A stretch of 8,381 nucleotides of DNA from an uncultured Synergistales bacterium. Lineage in GTDB: Bacteria; Synergistota; Synergistia; Synergistales; Aminobacteriaceae. The position numbers and the translations under genes are program-made. Shown in pieces: positions 1-5,950 of the stretch. The DNA lies in assembly GCA_905236605.1 (NCBI GenBank), contig CAJORD010000075.1, forward strand, positions 1 to 8,381, given 5' to 3'. Under the pieces are notes generated by a model. That model ran no database searches, was not told the DNA's origin, and saw only the letters and a list, made by a program, of their open reading frames with translations. How positions within the stretch are numbered: the first letter of the stretch is position 1; the number at the start of each line of letters is the position of its first letter.

Positions 1-1572
1 ACGCGGCGGCTATCTAAGAGGCTCACCGAAATTAATTTCTTTTTGCTTTGCGTAAGTATCATAATGCCGTTCGTGTTTAACGCTAATGAAGATATTTATA
101 TGGTCTTCTCGCCGGGCTTCGCAATAATTTTTATGTTCGAGGCTTTTATTCTTCAGCTTATTTATCAGCAGCATTATAGCAACGGACAGTTTATAGTCAT
201 GAACATGCTATTTATATTATTGATTGACGCATTTATGATTCAATACTTGTTCAAGCAAAATATCCCGCTCGTCTATATCGTCTCGACTATGATGTTAGTG
301 TTTATATTTTTCTACATGGAGGCTCCCACATATAGGCAACTCGTCAGCGCTCACTCGGAGACGGACAAGGCGCGACAAGAAGCAGAAATCTCGTTAAAGC
401 GTGCGACCGCTGCGCAACAAACTAAGAGTAACTTCCTCGCCAGCACGTCTCACGAAATCCGAACGCCCATGAACGCGATTTTGGGAATTAATGACATGAT
501 TATTGAAGAGCTTGTTGAGAGCAAAGACACAGAATCGAAAGAGGCGGCTCAAAGTATTCGACGCTCGGGAAATTATTTGCTTACGTTGATTAATAACATT
601 CTCGACATTTCCAAAATCGAAGCCGGCAAAATGGATCTTTATGAAAGCGATTATCATTTATGGGATACGCTTTTAGAATGTCAAGGCTATGTGCTTCATA
701 AAATTGGAAAGAAAAACGTGAAATTCAATCTCGAAATTGATGACGCCATGCCCGAACATCTTCACGGCGATATTCTAAGACTGAAGCAGGCTCTTATTAA
801 TCTTCTTGACAACGCCGTCAAATATACTAACGAAGGCAGCGTTACTCTAAAAATCACGGGTGATCGCGACGGATACTCAATAGCTTTAACTATTGAAATT
901 GAAGACACCGGCTTAGGAATGAAACAGGCAGAAATGGCGAAAATTTACGAGCCGTTTGAACGCGCGAACCTCATCGAAACTCGAAACATTCCCGGCGCCG
1001 GCCTCGGACTTACGCTCGTCAAAAACATAATGGAAATTATGAAGGGCGAAATAGAAATTGAAAGTATGTATGGCAGAGGCACGAAAGTTACAGTAAAAGT
1101 AACGCAGTCTATCACGCATACAGATGAATTCACCGTCGGCGAGTATAAAAAATTCCTTGAAACTACCCGCGCCGAAGCCTTAGAAGAAATCAACAGCGAC
1201 AAAACCGAATGGCCCGATGCTAAACTTTTAATTGTTGACGACACGCCGGTTAATCTCGTTGTCGCTAAAGGAATGCTCAAAGACACAAAGACTAAAATCG
1301 AAACGGCTGAATCCGGCGAAGAAGCTCTCGAGAAAATCAAAGCCGGTCATTATGATTTAATTTTCCTTGACCACAAGATGCCCGGCATGGACGGGATCGA
1401 AACTCTTCATCACGCCAAGAACCACACGAAAGACACGGCCTTCATAGCACTGACTGCGAACGCTGGCGCTAACGCACGAAACGAATATATCGCAAATGGC
1501 TTCGATGATTATCTTCCGAAACCTTTCAAGAGCGCCGAAATGATGAAAATTTTGCAAACATACCTTCCATAA
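1..1572 (+). CDS. Membrane-anchored hybrid sensor histidine kinase with receiver domain, 5' end missing
   Basis: The reading frame is open from base 1, so the true start lies outside the window; residues here are numbered from the codon at 1-3. About four hydrophobic membrane segments fill residues 13-106 (for example IPLVYIVSTMMLVFIFFYM), followed by a short charged coiled linker (about 115-140). The HisKA dimerisation domain has SHEIRTPMNAI with the phospho-accepting His at residue 151 (bases 451-453). The HATPase domain shows the N box (LLDNAVKYT, Asn at 811-813), G1 box DTGLGM and G2 box GAGLGL. A C-terminal receiver domain (about 407-520) has the acidic pair DD, phospho-acceptor Asp at 1369-1371 in FLDHKMPG, then ALTAN and the KP pair. 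By family knowledge it autophosphorylates on His and passes phosphate to its own Asp, then probably to a separate Hpt protein. No DNA-binding output domain is present. The signal sensed is unknown; the visible sensor is only membrane helices. Family call is very secure. Confidence 0.95.
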   Translation, partial: TRRLSKRLTEINFFLLCVSIIMPFVFNANEDIYMVFSPGFAIIFMFEAFILQLIYQQHYSNGQFIVMNMLFILLIDAFMIQYLFKQNIPLVYIVSTMMLVFIFFYMEAPTYRQLVSAHSETDKARQEAEISLKRATAAQQTKSNFLASTSHEIRTPMNAILGINDMIIEELVESKDTESKEAAQSIRRSGNYLLTLINNILDISKIEAGKMDLYESDYHLWDTLLECQGYVLHKIGKKNVKFNLEIDDAMPEHLHGDILRLKQALINLLDNAVKYTNEGSVTLKITGDRDGYSIALTIEIEDTGLGMKQAEMAKIYEPFERANLIETRNIPGAGLGLTLVKNIMEIMKGEIEIESMYGRGTKVTVKVTQSITHTDEFTVGEYKKFLETTRAEALEEINSDKTEWPDAKLLIVDDTPVNLVVAKGMLKDTKTKIETAESGEEALEKIKAGHYDLIFLDHKMPGMDGIETLHHAKNHTKDTAFIALTANAGANARNEYIANGFDDYLPKPFKSAEMMKILQTYLP

Positions 1573-1587
1573 AAAATTTAAAAATTT

Positions 1588-1614
1588 CCTCTCCATTGCG
1601 GGGAGGATTTTTTT
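1588..1614. terminator. Rho-independent terminator between convergent kinase and aminotransferase genes
   Basis: A 7-bp stem (CCTCTCC at 1588-1594 with GGGGAGG at 1600-1606, one G-T pair) closes a 5-base loop and is followed by seven T at 1608-1614. It lies 15 bases after the kinase stop. Read on the minus strand the same stem is followed by AAA and then five T, so it may also end the aminotransferase transcript, less efficiently. The plus-strand T tract overlaps the minus-strand stop codon at 1613-1615. Confidence 0.85.
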
Positions 1615-2791
1615 AGCTGTATTCTTTCCTAAATCTTTCGAGCGCAGCTTCGATATAACGAGTTGGGCAAGCGATGTTCCAACGTTCAAAGCCTTCGCCT
1701 TGCGCTCCAAAGATATATCCTTCGTCGAAAAATAATTTTGCGTTCTCGTGATTTCGTCGTTCAAGTTCACGATAATCAATTCCAAGTCCGTTGAGATTGA
1801 GCCACATTAAATAAGTGCCTTCGAGGTCAGAAATTTTCACGGCCGGAAATTCTCGCGCCATGAACTCAATTATTAATTTTCGATTTGTGTCAATGACTTT
1901 CAAAACTTCATTGAGCCATTCGCCGCAATTTTTATAAGCTGCTTCGCTAGCTCTGTAGCCAAGAATGTTGCACTTAGGGTGCGGATTTGAAAGCATTAGC
2001 GCGTTCAAAAATTTTTTTCTTAAATCTGCGTTCGGAATAAAAATATTTGAAGTTTGAAGGCCGGCTATGTTGAAAGTTTTGCTCGGAGCGGTGCAGACGA
2101 TGCAATTATTTGCGAACTCTTCGGAGATTGACGCGAAGACCGTATGACGATGCCCAGGCATGATTAAATCAAAATGAATTTCATCAGAGACGACAAGAAC
2201 ATCATTTCTTAAACAAATTTCGCCAATTTTGATTAGTTCCTCGCGCGTCCAAACTCGTCCGCAAGGATTATGAGGGCTACAAAGAATTAATAATTTCGTG
2301 TTCGGGTCGGCGGCTTTACGTTCGAGGTCTTCAAAATCGATTTCGTAACGCGTGCCCGTGTTAATCATCGGATTATCTACGAGCTTGCGGCCCTGCGAAT
2401 TAATTGCAAGATACATCGGATAATAAACCGGAGTGTTGAGAATTACGCCTTCGCCTTCGCGCGTATAAGTCCTGACGGCCGTAAAAAATGCGTCAACAAT
2501 TCCTTGAGACGGCAAAATCCATTCGGGCTTAGCGTCCCAATTATGACGAGTTCGCATCCATTCACAGACAGTTTCAAGATAAGCCGGCGTAGCGCCAGCA
2601 TAACCCATAATTGAAGAGTCAAGCTCTCGTTTAAGAGCGTCAATGATTTCGGGCGCGGTTACAAATTCCATGTCTGCGACTGAAAACGGAATAATGTCAT
2701 CGGATTCATTAAGGCCGTAGCGCGCGAGTTCGTCCCATTTTGAAGAGCCGGTATTGTAACGCTTAAAGACAGTTTCAAAATCGTAAGTCAT
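1613..2791 (-). CDS. MalY/PatB-type PLP-dependent aminotransferase / cystathionine beta-lyase
   Basis: A 392-residue fold-type I PLP enzyme of the class I/II aminotransferase family, full length for the MalY/PatB branch (about 390 residues). Visible signatures: cofactor-stacking Tyr in NTPVYYP (about 119-125), CSPHNPCGRVW (171-181), the pyridine-nitrogen Asp in SDEIHFDLI (Asp203), the Schiff-base Lys in APSKTFNIAGLQ (Lys238), and the carboxylate-binding Arg in ERWNIACP (Arg370). The SDEIHFDL and NIACP strings point to MalY/PatB rather than aspartate or histidinol-phosphate aminotransferases. Known members cleave cystathionine or other cysteine conjugates to give pyruvate, ammonia and a thiol; some also act as aminotransferases, so the substrate here is inferred. 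It is cytoplasmic, with no signal peptide. The ATG start is fixed by a strong Shine-Dalgarno site, AAAGGAGG, eight bases upstream. It is divergent from the XRE regulator gene, which may control it. Confidence 0.9.
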   Translation of the reverse strand: MTYDFETVFKRYNTGSSKWDELARYGLNESDDIIPFSVADMEFVTAPEIIDALKRELDSSIMGYAGATPAYLETVCEWMRTRHNWDAKPEWILPSQGIVDAFFTAVRTYTREGEGVILNTPVYYPMYLAINSQGRKLVDNPMINTGTRYEIDFEDLERKAADPNTKLLILCSPHNPCGRVWTREELIKIGEICLRNDVLVVSDEIHFDLIMPGHRHTVFASISEEFANNCIVCTAPSKTFNIAGLQTSNIFIPNADLRKKFLNALMLSNPHPKCNILGYRASEAAYKNCGEWLNEVLKVIDTNRKLIIEFMAREFPAVKISDLEGTYLMWLNLNGLGIDYRELERRNHENAKLFFDEGYIFGAQGEGFERWNIACPTRYIEAALERFRKEYS

Positions 2792-2822
2792 AAAAAGGAC
2801 CTCCTTTGAAAAATTAAAATTT

Positions 2823-2849
2823 ATTATACAGACCTGAAAAAACTTGCAA
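2823..2849 (-). promoter_or_regulatory. Candidate promoter of the MalY/PatB-type gene
   Basis: On the minus strand a perfect TATAAT (-10) sits at 2828-2823 and TTGCAA at 2849-2844 could be the -35. The spacer is 15 bases, shorter than the usual 16-18, so the -35 match may be partly fortuitous. The -10 is 31 bases upstream of the ATG, leaving a short leader with the Shine-Dalgarno site. TTGCAA is its own reverse complement and is used by the opposing promoter too. Confidence 0.55.
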
Positions 2850-2873
2850 CAGAATGAAAAATTTTTATATAAT
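2844..2873 (+). promoter_or_regulatory. Candidate sigma-70-type promoter of the XRE regulator gene
   Basis: TTGCAA at 2844-2849 (four of six consensus bases) and a perfect TATAAT at 2868-2873 are separated by 18 bases. Transcription would begin near 2880, giving a leader of about 45 bases that contains the ribosome site TTAAGGAGG at 2908-2916. The -35 hexamer coincides with that of the divergent promoter. Confidence 0.65.
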
Positions 2874-2925
2874 GCGTTAATAAAAGATTGAAAATGTCTT
2901 TTGTGAATTAAGGAGGCAATTTTTT

Positions 2926-3282
2926 ATGAGCATCGCGAAAAATATCAGAACTTTTAGAAAGCGCGAAGGAATGACGCAAATAGACCTTGCTAAAGCTTTG
3001 GGAATCTCGATAGCGACGTTAAGACGCTGGGAAGCCGGTGAAACAGGCCCGACCGCAACCGGAATAGCAGAACTTTCAAGAGTCTTAGGAGTTCCTGCGA
3101 CAGACATTATAGCGGACAGTCGCAACGATCCAAAAACAAATTCGCTGACGTCAAGTTCAGGCTCAAGCGAAGGAATGCTCGTTTTTGAGAATGGAGACCT
3201 AAGGGTCGAACTACCGCCGACAGATAAAGGATATGAAATTTTTAATAAGCTCGTTGAAAAGTATTATATAAGTAAAGAATAA
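2926..3282 (+). CDS. XRE/Cro-type helix-turn-helix transcriptional regulator
   Basis: A 118-residue protein. Residues 5-61 form an HTH_3/XRE DNA-binding domain: IRTFRKREGMTQIDLAKALG, then the recognition helix region SIATLRRWEAGETGP and the final helices AELSRVLGVPATDII. A Ser-rich linker (about 70-82) leads to a C-terminal segment (83-110) with ENGDLRVELPPTDKGYEIF. That segment looks like a conserved accessory motif rather than a random tail, but I cannot name a domain for it; no peptidase, cupin or sensor domain is present. The start is fixed by TTAAGGAGG nine bases upstream. It is transcribed divergently from the MalY/PatB-type gene, the usual arrangement for a local regulator, so self-regulation and control of that enzyme are likely but inferred. 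It ends at a shared bidirectional terminator. Confidence 0.9.
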   Translation: MSIAKNIRTFRKREGMTQIDLAKALGISIATLRRWEAGETGPTATGIAELSRVLGVPATDIIADSRNDPKTNSLTSSSGSSEGMLVFENGDLRVELPPTDKGYEIFNKLVEKYYISKE

Positions 3283-3330
3283 AAAAAGCCGCGTGAATTC
3301 TTTTTGAAAGCCGCGGCATAAAATTTTTTT
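3281..3330. terminator. Bidirectional terminator between XRE regulator and DUF533-like gene
   Basis: GCCGCG at 3288-3293 pairs perfectly with CGCGGC at 3312-3317; the 18-base loop can form a small inner TTC/GAA helix. Seven T follow at 3324-3330 for plus-strand transcripts, and seven A at 3281-3287 give a T tract for minus-strand transcripts. The stop codons of the two convergent genes flank it on both sides (3280-3282 and 3333-3335). Confidence 0.9.
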
Positions 3331-3332
3331 AA

Positions 3333-4070
3333 TTAGCAGACGTAATCTTTGCTGCCCGCGCTCGTTAAGTGTTCTATGTTGTTAATGACCGATGAATTTA
3401 AGCCCATGGCCTTGGCGAGTTTGTCAAGATATTTCTTTTCTGCGTCAGTGTCAACTTCAATCGCCATTAATGACGCCGAATAAACTTCCGCAGCGAGTTC
3501 AGGACGTCCTCTGACGGCTGCAACGATTTTCGCCGTTTCCATTGGGCCCTGTAATTTTTTGATGACGTAGTTCACGCCCTCTTGACCTATGCCCGAAGAT
3601 TGAAGATTCGACATGATTTTATTAAGTTCGTTTGCGTCAACTTGGCCGTCAGCCTTCGCCGCGTCGATCATTGCGGTTAAAATAATTTCAGCGTCATTGG
3701 CCTGCTGCTGCGGTGTTGGTTGTTGATAAACGGGAGCCGCTGATGACGTCGTTTTCGCCGAGCCGCCTGACGAGTTGCGAAGGGCCTTGTAAGCAAGCAT
3801 TCCTAAAAGTCCCATCATGCCTCCGCCGAGAGTGTTAGCTGTAGTGCTCTCTGAATGTCCAAGCAAGGCTCCAAGCAATGCACCGACGCCACCTGCCGCG
3901 AGATTGTCGCCTCCGACTTTTTGGGTTACGGCTTGTCCCGCGCCCATAAGTGAGCCGAGTAAATCCTGAATGCCGCCGCCGGCGTTTGACATTCTCGAAC
4001 TTGCTGCCGGTGATGAAGCCATTGTGCCTTGTACCATTGAGCCAAGTAAATCCATAAAATTCAATGCCAT
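3333..4070 (-). CDS. DUF533 / YebE-like protein with TerB-type C-terminal domain
   Basis: A 245-residue protein in two parts. Residues 1-100 are rich in Gly, Ala, Leu and Met, with repeated LLG patterns (LGSLMGAGQ, GVGALLGALLGH, LGGGMMGLLGMLAYKAL); the last could be a membrane-associated helix. A low-complexity Ser/Gln/Pro linker (100-124) leads to an alpha-helical domain (about 125-225) with the two acidic motifs of TerB-like folds: AAKADGQVDANE (137-148) and EVDTDAEKKYLDKLAKAMGL (205-224). This layout matches the DUF533 family, whose E. coli member is YebE; its biochemical role is not established. The protein ends in an unusual Tyr-Val-Cys. The ATG follows AAGGAG by nine bases. It lies 53 bases downstream of alaX on the same strand with no hairpin between, so read-through from alaX is likely, though a weak promoter may lie in the gap. 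Confidence 0.85.
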   Translation of the reverse strand: MALNFMDLLGSMVQGTMASSPAASSRMSNAGGGIQDLLGSLMGAGQAVTQKVGGDNLAAGGVGALLGALLGHSESTTANTLGGGMMGLLGMLAYKALRNSSGGSAKTTSSAAPVYQQPTPQQQANDAEIILTAMIDAAKADGQVDANELNKIMSNLQSSGIGQEGVNYVIKKLQGPMETAKIVAAVRGRPELAAEVYSASLMAIEVDTDAEKKYLDKLAKAMGLNSSVINNIEHLTSAGSKDYVC

Positions 4071-4110
4071 TAAAAAATTCTCCTTCGTGAAAAATTATTC
4101 TGTTGCAAAA

Positions 4111-4119
4111 ATTTTAGCA
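4111..4119 (-). promoter_or_regulatory. Possible extended -10 promoter for the DUF533-like gene
   Basis: On the minus strand TGCTAAAAT (4119-4111) fits the extended -10 pattern TGnTAtAAT with one mismatch. No convincing -35 hexamer lies at the right distance, which extended -10 promoters can tolerate. The site lies just upstream of the alaX stop codon's far side, in the 53-base gap before the DUF533-like gene. Confidence 0.3.
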
Positions 4120-4123
4120 CGTT

Positions 4124-5305
4124 TTATCTTTCTAATTCTTTAAGGGCCTCATCGAGTGCTTCGTCAAGTTTTTCAGATTTTCCCGCGTCGGCGAATCCCT
4201 GCGCACTGAATGCACTCCCGCCGCCTTTGCCTTCTAAGATTGAAATTGCTTTTTTAAATGCCGGTCGGACATCGACATTTTTATTTTCGCGATTCGTTCC
4301 GAACATTATAAAAACTCCTCCGGCGTTCACGCTTGAGAGCATAACGACAGCTTCATGATTAATTTCAGTTATTAATCTGAATAAATGTTTAACGTCGTCT
4401 TGCGTCGAATTTTTTAAAACGTGGCGAACGATTTTATTTTTTGCTAAGTCTTCCGCAAGCGGACGCAAAAATTTTTCAAGCGTCTTTTCATTTTCGATTT
4501 TCAAATCTTTAATTTGCGTTTTCAGATTCAAAATTTTTTCGTTTATGCCTTCGTAGCCGCAAACGAGTTCGGATTCAGCTTTTCGGACTTCGTTATAAAT
4601 GGACGCTAGCCAACGATAAGCCGCCGTGCCGCATTTGAGATAAATTCTTGTGCCGCCCTTGTGATTTTCAAACGAAGTAATTTTAATTAAGCCGACTTGT
4701 CCCGTAGAGCTTACGTGAACGCCGCAGCACGGAACGTAATCGACGCCTTCGACTTTTACGATTCTAATAGGAAGCTCGGCATTTTCGGGCGGGAGTTTTC
4801 GCGCAAAATTTTTAACTTCGTCCATCGACGGATAAATGACTTCAACGGGAATGTCGCGCCACACAGCCTCATTAGCCGCCGCTTCAGCCTCAAAAATTTC
4901 ACTTTCTTTAACGGGCGTGTCTATGTCGATAGAAACGTTGCCGCCCTCAATTCTCATTCGCGCCGTATGAAGCTGATGAAGATTGTAGAGCATTCCCGCG
5001 AAAAGATGTTCGCCCAAGTGTTGCTGCATAAATTCAAAACGTCGTTCCCAATTTAATACACCGTGAACGTTTTTATTCTTTAATTCTTGTTTTAGAACGT
5101 GTTCTATTTCGCCACCGCGCTCAATGACTTCGATAACTTCAACGCCGTCTATAAATCCCGTGTCGCAAGGTTGACCGCCGCCGCTCGGGAAGAACAAAGT
5201 TTTATTCAAAATCACGTGAAATTTTCCGTCGCGTTCAAATTGATTCAAGACCTCGGCGTCAAACTCACGCGCGTATAAGTCTTCATAATAAAGTTTTTGG
5301 GTCAA
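4124..5305 (-). CDS. alaX: Stand-alone alanyl-tRNA editing protein AlaX (long form with DHHA1 domain)
   Basis: A 393-residue homologue of the editing half of alanyl-tRNA synthetase, without the aminoacylation domain. Residues 1-90 are the AlaX/threonyl-like beta-barrel, with FFPSGGGQPCDTG (38-50). The tRNA_SAD editing domain carries the zinc ligands: HLGEH (His96, His100) and CCGVH (Cys193, His197), followed by the family string ENHKGGTRIYLKCG. A coiled helix (about 250-280) joins a C-terminal DHHA1 domain with EGKGGGSAFSAQGFADAG (358-375). Known members hydrolyse Ser- or Gly-tRNA(Ala), preventing mistranslation. All expected zinc ligands are present, so it should be active. The start is TTG at 5305: MTQKLYYEDLYAREF is the expected family N-terminus, and no in-frame ATG occurs before residue 93. 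A weak ribosome site, GGGAAGTG, precedes it. It is divergent from the coiled-coil gene. Confidence 0.92.
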   Translation of the reverse strand: MTQKLYYEDLYAREFDAEVLNQFERDGKFHVILNKTLFFPSGGGQPCDTGFIDGVEVIEVIERGGEIEHVLKQELKNKNVHGVLNWERRFEFMQQHLGEHLFAGMLYNLHQLHTARMRIEGGNVSIDIDTPVKESEIFEAEAAANEAVWRDIPVEVIYPSMDEVKNFARKLPPENAELPIRIVKVEGVDYVPCCGVHVSSTGQVGLIKITSFENHKGGTRIYLKCGTAAYRWLASIYNEVRKAESELVCGYEGINEKILNLKTQIKDLKIENEKTLEKFLRPLAEDLAKNKIVRHVLKNSTQDDVKHLFRLITEINHEAVVMLSSVNAGGVFIMFGTNRENKNVDVRPAFKKAISILEGKGGGSAFSAQGFADAGKSEKLDEALDEALKELER

Positions 5306-5338
5306 AGTGTTTCACTTCCCTGAAAAATTTTTTTGTGA

Positions 5339-5348
5339 ATTATATAAT
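5339..5348. promoter_or_regulatory. Overlapping divergent -10 elements for alaX and the coiled-coil/his operon
   Basis: The perfect palindrome ATTATATAAT contains TATAAT on the plus strand (5343-5348) and TATAAT on the minus strand (5344-5339), overlapping by two bases. The plus copy would start transcription about 25 bases before the ATG at 5381; the minus copy would serve alaX. Neither has a good -35 (CTGAAA at 5320-5325 for plus; AAATCT at 5367-5362 for minus, both at 17 bases), so strength may depend on other factors. Confidence 0.5.
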
Positions 5349-5380
5349 ACATTTGCAACGAAGATTTAGGAGTGAGAAAT

Positions 5381-5926
5381 ATGAGCAACAATTTAGCAGA
5401 AGCCGAATATGTTTCGCAAAAAATGTTTGACCTTCGGCTCGATGATATTCAATACAGAACAAGCAACGAACGTGAACGAATGGACGACAAACTCGATAGA
5501 TTTCAAGCTATCATGGAAAAAAATTTTGCAGAGATGCATTCTATGATCAACGAATTTCGGGTTGAGCTGAAAGGCGTTCAAGGCGATATTAGGGCACTCG
5601 ATAAGAAAGTCGATGGTGATATTAAGGCTCTCGATCAAAAGATCGACGGTGATATTAAGGAGCTTCGAGGCGAAATTAAAGCCCTTGATAAAAAAATTGA
5701 CGGTGATATTAAGGCTCTCGATAAGAAAGTCGATGGTGATATTAAAGAGCTTCGAGGTGATATTAAGGCTCTAGACCAAAAAATCGATGGAGTTAATGCC
5801 CGTGTTGACGGCGTGGAAAAGCGCATTGACGATCTTCATCAGTCGCATAATAAATGGTTTGCCCTGTTCGGCGTTTTGTTCAGCATTATCACTATCGCGA
5901 CATCAATTTTAGCGTTTTTTAAATAA
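5381..5926 (+). CDS. Coiled-coil protein with KID-type tandem repeats and C-terminal membrane anchor
   Basis: A 181-residue protein. Residues 1-65 are charged and helical; 68-136 are tandem repeats of 11 residues (GDIKALDKKID and close variants) broken twice by a 7-residue unit (GDIKELR), giving an 11-11-7 pattern; 137-152 continues with looser repeats (GVNARVDGVEKRID). Residues 158-180 (KWFALFGVLFSIITIATSILAFF) form one membrane helix at the extreme C-terminus, with no signal peptide, so it is probably tail-anchored with the coiled coil in the cytoplasm. The layout resembles the KID-repeat Bdr proteins of Borrelia and XhlA-like proteins, but common descent is not shown and I assign no function. 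The ATG at 5381 is preferred: TAGGAG ends eight bases before it, whereas the GTG at 5372 overlaps that ribosome site. Only 24 bases separate it from hisH, with no terminator, so it likely opens the his transcript. Confidence 0.85.
   Translation: MSNNLAEAEYVSQKMFDLRLDDIQYRTSNERERMDDKLDRFQAIMEKNFAEMHSMINEFRVELKGVQGDIRALDKKVDGDIKALDQKIDGDIKELRGEIKALDKKIDGDIKALDKKVDGDIKELRGDIKALDQKIDGVNARVDGVEKRIDDLHQSHNKWFALFGVLFSIITIATSILAFFK
5582..5788 (+). repeat. Imperfect 87-bp tandem repeat (2.4 copies) with 33-bp subrepeats
   Basis: Copies at 5582-5668 and 5669-5755, plus a partial third at 5756-5788, lie in frame in the coiled-coil gene. Each 87-bp unit is two 33-bp subunits (GATATTAAGGCTCTCGATAA and variants) and one 21-bp subunit (coding GDIKELR). 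Unit lengths are all multiples of three, so gain or loss keeps the frame. Confidence 0.85.
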
Positions 5927-5950
5927 GAAAGCGACAAAAGGAGAAAATTT

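Noticed and set aside
43..45. TTG as the start of the histidine kinase
   Set aside because: No ribosome site precedes it, it falls inside a hydrophobic segment, and the frame is open to the window edge, so the gene most likely begins outside.
945..1340. A 131-codon minus-strand open frame opposite the kinase
   Set aside because: It is antisense to the intact HATPase-to-receiver region; its Ser/Val-rich composition is the mirror of the kinase codons.
1357..1785. A 142-codon minus-strand open frame bridging the kinase end and the aminotransferase end
   Set aside because: It lies antisense to the receiver domain and in another frame of the aminotransferase, crosses a terminator hairpin, and its translation shows no recognisable family.
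2792..2925. A riboswitch or T-box in the divergent region
   Set aside because: The leaders are only about 20-50 bases on either side and show no hairpin or anti-terminator pair.
4697..5056. A 119-codon plus-strand open frame inside alaX
   Set aside because: It is antisense to the zinc-binding editing domain of alaX and has no ribosome site or recognisable motif.
5372..5374. GTG as the start of the coiled-coil gene
   Set aside because: It overlaps the AGGAG ribosome site itself; the ATG at 5381 has correct spacing.
5582..5788. CRISPR-like repeats
   Set aside because: The repeats are contiguous, without spacers, in frame within a coding region, and explained by the coiled-coil protein.
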